64,000 nt of DNA from Aquanectria penicillioides (Eukaryota > Ascomycota > Sordariomycetes > Hypocreales > Nectriaceae), in contig PYIU01000011.1 of the NCBI GenBank assembly GCA_003415625.1, positions 1,439,001 to 1,503,000 of the forward strand, written 5' to 3'. Positions 56,447-64,000 of the stretch are shown here, one piece after another. The position numbers and the translations under genes are program-made. Under the pieces are notes generated by a model. That model did no database searches. It was given only the letters and a program-made list of their open reading frames with translations, and was not told where the DNA came from. Position 1 is the first letter of the stretch. Every line of letters begins with the position of its first letter.

Positions 56447-57407
56447 GCTGAACGGTTGCGTGTATCTGGCTTATATCCCAGAACCAACTAACCCCACGCC
56501 GACTCTGATCAGGGGCAGGTTATTACCACTCGCTGCATTGAAAGTTTTGAACACTCCTTCTTTTGCAATCTCAAGCACAACTTGTCCTGGCATGGACACT
56601 TCTCTTCATGATTAGTTGCTGGTTCTCAGTACCATCTTTTAGTCTATCAGATAAAATGACAACTACATTGCACCTCTTCATAGGAAGCATAAGCTGACAA
56701 TATTTTAGATTTACGTAATCCTAATGCCTTGAAGTTTTCTCTTTCAACCTTCGAGTCCCAAGGAAATGAAATCATAGCAAGGGTCCTTGTAGTCCATCGA
56801 TCCATATATAGGACATATTCACTGCCTCCTCGGAAGTCAATTGAATTTCTCAATAGCGAACCTGTTGGATGTTGTTTCCGAAGATTGAATCTTTTTCTTG
56901 CAACATGGATATCTGGTTGACCTGCTGCGATGAATGATACGATATGCATTGATTAGGCGGACGGTGCTATTACATTTGCTTTAGACCAATATCAAGTCAT
57001 TTACCTACGCATGCAGCTTAGATAAAACACAGACAGATAAAAATCAAACACGACTAGCCTCAGTATTCTGAAATCCCAAACTCTCACCACCCTTCAAATG
57101 TCTCCAAGGACAAACCCAAACTTGATAACTCACCCACGGAGCCTCCGGTGATTCCTGAACAGGTATCATGCAGCATCCTCAGAAACCTTGTCATGAACAC
57201 CCCATTGACGGTTAAACAGCCCGTTCTTCACATTCTGCGAATGTTGGAGCCCACAAGAGCTCCCTGTCTAGGGCGTGTGTCCCCTAGCACAAGAGGGTCC
57301 TATTGGTTCGATTCGAAGCCAATGTTGGTTGCGGCCCGATGTACCTTGCCAATGTTACGCTTCAATGCCCCGTCTCTCGGAACATTCATTGTGGACCCTC
57401 CTGCATT
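56447..57407. other. Intergenic, no gene seen
   Basis: About 960 bp apart from the 5S TATA box. A 100-codon minus-strand frame at 56647-56949 has no recognised motif. Confidence 0.4.
56470..56475 (-). promoter_or_regulatory. TATA box of 5S copy B
   Basis: TATAAG on the minus strand, 24-29 bases upstream of the 5S start, at the same spacing as in copy C. In Neurospora a TATA element near -29 is required for 5S transcription. Confidence 0.7.
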
Positions 57408-59096
57408 CTAGCACTCTAGTATGAAGCTCGTCTCCGTATCATCAGCCTGGTTGTGTTTAGTCGAGATGCGCGAAGGATGTGGGATATGGGCGAAAACGAG
57501 AATAAGTGCGTAACGGATTGTTATTGTAGGCAAAGGCCATGGTTACGCAATAAAGTTGAAGGTTGAGGTCAAATCTAACGCAACTAGAGAGACAAGACTC
57601 AATGCTAGACCGATTGTTAAGATTGTAGCTGCTCTGGATATGTTGAAACCGGTCCACTCTTTCGGATTGGAAATCAAGTTCGTTCATGGCCATCAGCAGC
57701 ATGAGAACGAAGCTGGCGCTAGTAAAAGCCTAAACAGGAATGAGTTTAAATCTGCTCACTGTCGTCGCCATCATTTGAGCCTGGACTATCCCAACTTCGG
57801 TGCCTGTTGATGACTTATATTCCGTGGATTTCGAACCAGAGGGGGGCAAGGCCCCGGAAATGGCATTAAACATGGCCCTGGTCACTGTCACGTAGTGTGT
57901 TTCAAATTGACTCATCAAATCAGTATCATGTTAAGCATTCATGATCCAAAGACTGTCCGGAATTGTCATTTCGTTGCTAAAGGTCGGTTGAGGATTCTCC
58001 AGGGCCTGAGCACTATACCAGATGCACCTGTACAGAATAGATGATACAGTGTCGTTCATGGGTGTGGTGACCGGGGAACTGGTCTTCTGGTTTAGATTAC
58101 TGCCGGACAGTTGACGTTCTGAAGTATCGAGAGCCTCCATCGTGTGCCACCATAGGACGTATTGCCACCGTCAACCCCTAGGATAATATCAATGTGTAGA
58201 GGTAGGTGAGCAATAGACCAAATTGCTTGGTTGAAAATGTTGATGTGGTGATTGTGATGCATCCAGTCAAAATAAAGATAGAAGGCGATGAATGTGACAG
58301 CAGCTGCGCATGAAATCAAGCCACACAGGCCGGATGCTTCCACAAGCTATTAGCCCTTTGCCCAAATAATATTTTTTAAAGTCGACTTAAACCAGGCACT
58401 ATTGTAATCTTTAAACCATGTATAATGGACGATTTTGGTAATACTCTTGGAAAGAAGGATGGTTCCTGTGAATTAGAGAAAGCATGTTAGATTTGAGTGG
58501 ACAAGGGGATGCTGGTCTTGTTGCCCATACCTTCTCCCAGGATGATGAGGGTCAACATGTTCAACCGCTCAGTGAAATGGGTTCCCTTTAAAGTCAAGGA
58601 TCTCGAGAACGCAGCGTGGAGAACATGAGTTGTTAGTTCTGCCGCACCAATAACTTACCAATTTATCATTAAGTGTGCGTTTGGGTGGCTTGAGGAAGCT
58701 AAATAGCTAACCAAGTACGCCATTTCTGCAAGAAAAGGCAAATAAATGACAAAACTGAAAGATTTTCTGCTTTGGGGGTGGTTGCGTACATGGAGGAAAA
58801 CCATGGTATACTGCAAAGCAAGTACAAGTCTGGAGATCATGAGGCAAATTGCTATTGCCATGAGTCAATCTCATGTTCTTCTAATTTGATGATTTTGCAA
58901 GCTTGTACTTCCCTGTAGCCCTGAATATTGTCGCAAGGAGTTTGGTCTATGCAAAAGAAAAGCTAGCAACCGCAAATCCCATCATCACTCCTAGATGACC
59001 CGCAAGGGCCATACGCCCCACAACACCATCTTAACCGAATCGGGCCCCGGAAATAGTCACGAGAAACCAAGTGATCCATAGGAGACTTGAAGAGAA
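57408..59096 (-). pseudogene. LtrA-family membrane protein pseudogene
   Basis: The minus strand carries the order of the low-temperature-requirement A (LtrA) family: LWITWFLVTISGARFG then (after a TAA) DGVVGRMALAGHLGVMMGFA, next AICLMISRLVLALQYTMVFL and FTERLNMLTLIILGEG. After an intron come ILLSKSITKIV and FIAFYLYFDWMHHNHH with QAIWSIAHLPLH. The last helices are ISRAATILTIGLALSLVSLV and IRYALILVFAHI. Stops (in FG*DG and after IIWAKG) and several frame changes make it untranslatable. Fungal LtrA proteins are multi-helix membrane proteins of unknown function. The N-terminal LFFDL part may lie decayed in 59100-59640. Confidence 0.82.
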
Positions 59097-61844
59097 ATGT
59101 GATTGTTAATTCTAAATGAGAATAAACGTGGAAAGAAAAGGAGATGTTGCACGGGAGGGGCCGAGTTTTTTTAGTATCAGCCTACATGCACTTCATTGTG
59201 TGCCCTACCCTCGTCACTTTCTTTCCAAGTTTATAATGATGACAGCATAAGAGCGAAGTCATCCATGGCTTCGCCATGCGCCGAAGTATATCTAGGATTA
59301 ACACTTCACTGTCTTCAGCTTCCGCCATCATCCCAAATCCATTTAATAGCTATCTTCCACTCATCTCGATACCATGTGAGTATCACGCCTTGAACCCGCT
59401 GTTGGTGAGCTCTGACTAGATCACAGTATAGGCCACGGCACTTGGCTTGGCATTTGTCTTCTACGATTCCTCCATCCATATTTTCCTTTCCCTTTATTGT
59501 AAATATTCGCCAAGGTTGCCTATGATAATGAACGCCTAGGACGGTTGTCCTTGTATGATTACAAAGAGGCCGCTAGGGGCACCGACTTCAGAGAGCTCAT
59601 CACTCAGAGCGTCCGTTTATTACCGTGGGCTTCTTGTTAGGTGAAAGCATCCACGCGCACTTCACGCGAACGGCAGAGAACCGAATAGCCAGTTCTAGAA
59701 TACAACGTGTATTAAGAGAAAGCAAATAATACAAAAACATAATTAACAGTTACCACCTAAAATTATCAGTCATATGTCACGTGAATTAAAGCAATTGGGC
59801 TAATACATGTCAACTTTATGGACAAGGATGGGAGTCAGGTGGGGCGAAGTGAGTCGACGCATTATTCTCAATCCCCGGCATTATCGAAAGGCATCATATC
59901 TCGTAAACACGCCCCAGCAAGAGGTCAAAACAATTCCAAATTCCCCGAGCCCTGGCCAACGAAAGGTCTTCGTTTGGATCCTATGGAGGGATGATCCAGA
60001 ATATGCCGCTTAGGACGAGTGCTGGCGAAGCTCCACCCGCTTTCTTGGACTGATTGGGCCCAAAAGCCTGTTTGCGCTCTTTAATTTTCGTGCATGCTTC
60101 GGTATGTTGGCTTGGCTTCAGTCTTGGCCGTCATCTATCACCTACTAGGTCGTTTTGGTGACATCAGCTCGTTCGAAAATCCGTCTCACAGTTGGCTAAA
60201 AGACGAATTGGCAGTCCCTCTCGTATCTATGAAGTATAATGCGGCAGAGGGAATGATGTCTTTTGCCTTCCCCACCTGACCATTCAGAGCCGGAGAATTT
60301 TATTCCGTTTGGTTTGTTGTTTATGCCACATTTCCGGTACCACCGCAATGATAAGCTCATGACCTAACTTGTGATGGCGCAGGTCTTGAGTGAGCCACTG
60401 TGTGCGTGATAACCTTGCCCACATCGTTCTCGTCATGGGTTATTCCCATTTTTCCCATTATCATTAATTTTCTAAGATCCCATATACTTGCTATTGGCAA
60501 TGCTGTGAACCTAAGTTTCAAATAGCAACCAGTTCATTACGGGATACCCAATTATTGTGTCAAATGCAAAAGCTCAAAAACATCCAATGATTAGACTTTT
60601 AGAACTATCAATTGGAGGCCTGATCACGGCTTGCTTGGAGAACAGAAGCATACATATCTGATGTAACTCTATGCAACTAACGTACTACATCGCCACGAGA
60701 CATGAATGATCCTGGCTGGAATCCACTAGACATCGTTAAAAATCTATCCATTACCCATTACGCCCAATTTTACGAGATATGACGATTAGTACCAAGACTA
60801 CTTTACATACGCTTCATCGTTGAACATACGACTATACGAAGCTCTGGTCCTATCAAGCTCAAGTACTTCGATTAAATTCCTGCCGACAGCTGTGACTGAC
60901 GAGATTATCGGGTGATGGGAGACCGGTTAGGCAACTCCGATACAGGATAATAGTATCACCAGTTCACATCGATCTTACTTGGAACCAGGATTCAATTCTT
61001 CGCTTTCAACTCAGTTGTGGGCCGCTACTGCAAGGTTGAGGCATCCCACAGGTCGCTTTGTGACGTGGACCAGTTGTTTACCCGGTCCTGGATCATAGCC
61101 CGGGCACATAGTAGAGGCTACACCTAACGCGCAACTGAGCTTAAAATCTGGCCATGAAATTTGAACGACGAGATATGCGGCATGACTTGCGCCGAGAATT
61201 GAATAATTAATAACTCCACGTTATGACACTTGTCATCGGCCTTTTCATACAAGGAAATCAAGACCTTCTACAGCTTAGTTTCGGCCCTGGCAGTTATCAC
61301 AGCTGATTCAAGCTGCAGGTGGTGCATGCATCACACAACGCGCGAGGGAAGGATACATAGATCGGGAATGATTAATAATATAACCCCATGGCTATTTGAT
61401 CCTAGACTGCAGGGGCACAATTCGCATCCCCCTTGAACGTTGGCGCTCGATCTACGGAATACGAGCTGCCAAGTCCAATCCTACCCCGCATCAATCGTGT
61501 TCGGTTGGATTCGGCTATATAGCTGCAGGAAGCTGCCGGGAGGAAGCAACGTCAATTAAAAAGTCTTGCTAAATAAAAATCGGTGCATCGAAGCATGGGC
61601 TGACCCCTTAACCATTTCAATAAGCTTACTGCAGAGAATACGCATGATCACACTGCAACCACACCACCACATCTTCAGCTTGCTGCGGCTGGTTGTGCTA
61701 AATGGAAGGGGGGGAAACAGGGCGGGAATAAATGGAGTCACCTATATATATATATAAATATGATCCGGATCAACTAAAGGGTCAAGTTAAGGATGCACAG
61801 TCGTGCTTCTAAAGTTTCCTAAGACACGCATCTTTACTCTCCAG
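59097..61844. other. Long intergenic stretch, no gene seen
   Basis: About 2.75 kb. The left 500 bp may contain further LtrA remains. The right end is the promoter of the secreted protein gene. Open frames at 59807-60013 and 60094-60279 have no motif. Confidence 0.4.
61743..61760 (+). promoter_or_regulatory. TATA-rich box before the secreted protein gene
   Basis: An (TA)n tract ending TATAAATA lies about 85 bp upstream of the ATG at 61845, a good position for a core promoter. Confidence 0.55.
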
Positions 61845-62570
61845 ATGGCCTTGACAAAAACACTTGCCTTTTTAACAGGCTTAGCCTTGACAGGCGTTGG
61901 TGCGAGACCTGCTGATGTCGCATTGACGTCGACTACAACGTCAACTACACGAGCAATTACCTGCGAGCTGGAGGGGAAGAAAAAGAGCCTTAGTCAATTC
62001 ATGGCATTTGCTACTCTGGACGGCCTTGACAGCGCAGAGCGCTGTTCTGGTGTTTGCAAAGATCAGTTCCATAGTTCCCGTTGCAAATCATTTGCCTACA
62101 ACGCCAACGAGCTATCGTGCGCCATTTACGACGTTGCTGTTGAGAATGGTGCCGATGAGGTGGCTGGGACTGGCACGTTCTTCTGGGATGTTGGATGCTG
62201 GCCCGATGAGCCTACTACAACGCCGACGCCATCCCCCGCCCCGTGTCTACCGGAGGATGCAGTGTGCGACTATGCAGGAACTATGAAGGATGCGGACAAT
62301 CGAGACTGGCTGGGCACTTACTGGGGTGTGAACGATCCGGTTACGGCGGACCTCTGTTCTGCAATGTGTGCTGACCAGTACCACGCCCCCCTATGCAAGG
62401 CATTTGAAGTGTCTGGCTCGTTCAGGTGGTACAGTGGCAAGTGCACCTTCTTTTCGTATTATCTAGGTGGTCTGCTCGATCCAGTTGATGGGGATCCCAA
62501 CTATTGGGACTTGACATGTTTTGAGAACTCTGGTGCTTGTGGGGCGAATTCTTCATCGACTAGCACATAG
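61845..62570 (+). CDS. Secreted protein with two PAN/apple-like cysteine modules
   Basis: This single-exon 241-residue protein starts with a signal peptide (MALTKTLAFLTGLALTGVGA). Two modules of about 85-95 residues follow, split by a Pro/Thr linker (PTTTPTPSPAP). Each has a Cys at the start (CELEG; CDYAG), a central C-x3-C (AERCSGVCKDQFHSSRC; ADLCSAMCADQYHAPLC), the block CKSFAYN or CKAFEVS, then C(A/T)xxxY and a final Cys after W (FFWDVGC; YWDLTC). This is the pattern of PAN/apple-like domains, which bind protein or carbohydrate. Small Cys-rich secreted proteins of this type may act in the wall or as effectors; no function can be claimed. ATG 61845 places the leader directly at the N-terminus. 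Confidence 0.85.
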   Translation: MALTKTLAFLTGLALTGVGARPADVALTSTTTSTTRAITCELEGKKKSLSQFMAFATLDGLDSAERCSGVCKDQFHSSRCKSFAYNANELSCAIYDVAVENGADEVAGTGTFFWDVGCWPDEPTTTPTPSPAPCLPEDAVCDYAGTMKDADNRDWLGTYWGVNDPVTADLCSAMCADQYHAPLCKAFEVSGSFRWYSGKCTFFSYYLGGLLDPVDGDPNYWDLTCFENSGACGANSSSTST

Positions 62571-62913
62571 CTCTTCCGCGACGACATCAAGACTTCAGAC
62601 ACGGTTCGTTGCCGCAGGTAGTCGATCTTAGCGAAATAAACTGCATATGTTAGTGCTCATCAATTTAACATGCGACCATGTTTCGAAAGTCTGTTTTCGA
62701 CGCCGATGGGAATCAAAACCTGTAGTTGTGATGATGAGGACATTTTGAGGCGATTGATAAATAGAAGATATATGGTGAAAATTGTGGTATTACGGTTCAC
62801 TTTGAATACAACCAAAAAGAAATAACAAAAGCGGATGAGGGATAATATAATTTGGCTTGATAAGAAGAACCAAAATGAGAATGTGCAAAAAGAAAAGGGC
62901 CAAAAAACAAAAA
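62571..62913. other. Convergent 3' region, no gene seen
   Basis: About 340 bp, AT-rich, ending in AAAAGGGCCAAAAA, the terminator side of 5S copy C on the minus strand. Confidence 0.5.
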
Positions 62914-63032
62914 ACATACAACAGCAGGGATTCGCTGGTCGTCACCGACCCAACTACTAGTCCGCCCCTCACTGGCTTGACTATGGGAGAGCGGACGGGA
63001 TCCCGTATTTTCCAGTGGGTGTGGTCGTATGT
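62914..63032 (-). rRNA. 5S rRNA gene, copy C
   Basis: A 119-nt minus-strand 5S sequence nearly identical to copy B (differences mainly in the helix around GGGGCGGACTAG). It has a TATAAG box at 63055-63060, 23-28 bases upstream, and shares the 3' flank AGAAAAGGGCCAAAAA (on +) with copy B. Probably functional. Confidence 0.9.
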
Positions 63033-64000
63033 GCTGGAACTACTCTTGTTGGGGCTTATAGCCCTACCCGCTAGCGCCCCCAATATGTAATATTAGGGTC
63101 TGCTCTCCAACCCAACGACGTGACTGTCGAATATTCCAATGTGGCGGGCCATGATTTTGAGCGCTGTTATTATGAAATGTGCGCGATTCTAGTAATCGTC
63201 TTGTCAACTCCTCCAACGCAGACACTGACAGCTGTAGACTGTGTGCCATTCCGCAAAGTGGCCTGGACGCATCACAACCAAGGTCCAGCACTGCACCCAT
63301 GGTTCAAACCATAGCACCTACGGCCTCACCGTAGAATTGGTTTAAGTGCATTCAGCAGCTTATCCAAAAAGCAATCTTACTAAACCAGAATGCCGCTCTA
63401 AAGAAGCCTACATATATCGGCAATGCCACTGAGGGCCGGCAAACTCTGCGGTTCTTATCCTTTCACGGGCATCCATCCTGCGCATCGAGAGCCCCTGTTT
63501 TGAACCCGACTGACTCTCATCCAACCAAGTTTACCCCACTGTTTGGTTGGCAAGGAACCTCATGGGACGTATTATCCTAACAAGGCGTCGACATATTTTT
63601 TGCTCTCCTCCCTATTCTCAACAGGGCCCCCCAACTCCCTTTTCTCTATCCTTTCGCTTGTATCTCCTGTATTTTGTCCCCTGTCCCCTCAGAAAGGAGC
63701 CACAAGGTTGCTAATATTCAATCATCGACTGTCTAAAGATCAACGGGAAACTTGAACTCTCCTAAATTCCATGACTAGATGTTCAAAACCGTCTCCTTCA
63801 CAAACATCTCGCGACAGATCGACCGATGTCAAACAATTCGGTACATAGCCAGGGGCCTGACATCCAACTTATGTCCTGTCAGGCGGAAACTGGCGTAGAA
63901 GGGAGATACATCGGGGCCAAAACAACCGCTCTAACTCGCATACCCTCCGCTTTCACCCAACCGATGGCCCAGAAAAGCGAGGTCGCGCACGGCGTATCAG
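63033..64000. other. Right edge, no gene seen
   Basis: About 970 bp. Except for the 5S TATA box there is no recognised feature, and short open frames lack motifs. Confidence 0.45.
63055..63060 (-). promoter_or_regulatory. TATA box of 5S copy C
   Basis: TATAAG on the minus strand at nearly the same spacing as in copy B (one base closer). Copy A has no such element. Confidence 0.7.

Noticed and set aside
56647..56949. 100-codon minus-strand frame right of 5S copy B
   Set aside because: No domain recognised and no supporting context; could be a remnant but not supportable.
56328..63032. Long near-identical 119-nt repeats as possible transposon pieces
   Set aside because: They match 5S rRNA over the full length with TATA box and terminator, so they are dispersed 5S genes.

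Overview
The window looks like chromosomal DNA of a filamentous ascomycete, probably a sordariomycete. The evidence is short GT-AG introns of about 45-75 nt (plus two GC-AG introns), Zn2Cys6 and C2H2 regulators, HET and NACHT genes, a LaeA-like methyltransferase, GPI-anchored and PAN-like secreted proteins, intron-containing tRNA genes and dispersed 5S rRNA genes. The exact species cannot be told from the sequence alone. Gene density is low, intergenic stretches are long, and many genes are broken, which is typical of an accessory or subtelomeric region.

Layout. 0-10 kb: end of a decayed Zn2Cys6 regulator, a broken HOL1-like MFS transporter (+), an intact intracellular GH43 beta-xylosidase (-), a cyanovirin-N (CVNH) lectin (+) and a flavocytochrome b2 pseudogene (+). 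10-17 kb: an isochorismatase-fold hydrolase (-) divergent from an old-yellow-enzyme-type oxidoreductase (+), a GPI-anchored six-cysteine protein (+) and a secreted GH3 glucosidase (-). 18-25 kb: a 636-bp element with inverted ends and a 10-bp target duplication (MULE-like MITE), a Ulp1-like protease gene cut by an in-frame stop, an MFS transporter (+) and a Zn2Cys6 regulator (-). 26-34 kb: a C2H2 regulator (-), a HET-domain gene (-), a secreted tannase/feruloyl esterase (-) and tRNA-Ile (-). 34.8-41.4 kb: class III aminotransferase (-), short-chain dehydrogenase (+), monocarboxylate-type transporter (-) and Zn2Cys6 regulator (-), a plausible self-contained catabolic cluster. 44-49 kb: LaeA-like methyltransferase (nine exons), a small protein gene, a thioredoxin with a leader peptide and a dihydroxyacetone kinase pseudogene. 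52-64 kb: an intact sugar transporter, a NACHT fragment, three 5S copies, tRNA-Gly, an LtrA-family pseudogene and a secreted two-module cysteine-rich protein.

How the genes fit together. GH43, GH3, tannase/feruloyl esterase and several MFS porters point to use of plant polymers and phenolics. The aminotransferase/SDR/transporter/regulator block looks like uptake, deamination and reduction of one amine or keto compound. HET and NACHT sequences belong to the allorecognition repertoire, with the NACHT copy dead.

A caution: five otherwise well-preserved genes each need exactly one missing base to restore the frame, four of them in a G/C run and the fifth at or near a short C run. This may be a sequencing artefact rather than five pseudogenes. 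In contrast the left-edge regulator, flavocytochrome b2, DAK, NACHT and LtrA copies carry several lesions each and look truly dead. I found no CRISPR, prophage or clearly new defence system. The best candidates for something undescribed are the 34.8-41.4 kb cluster and the MULE-like element sitting in front of the Ulp1-like gene.
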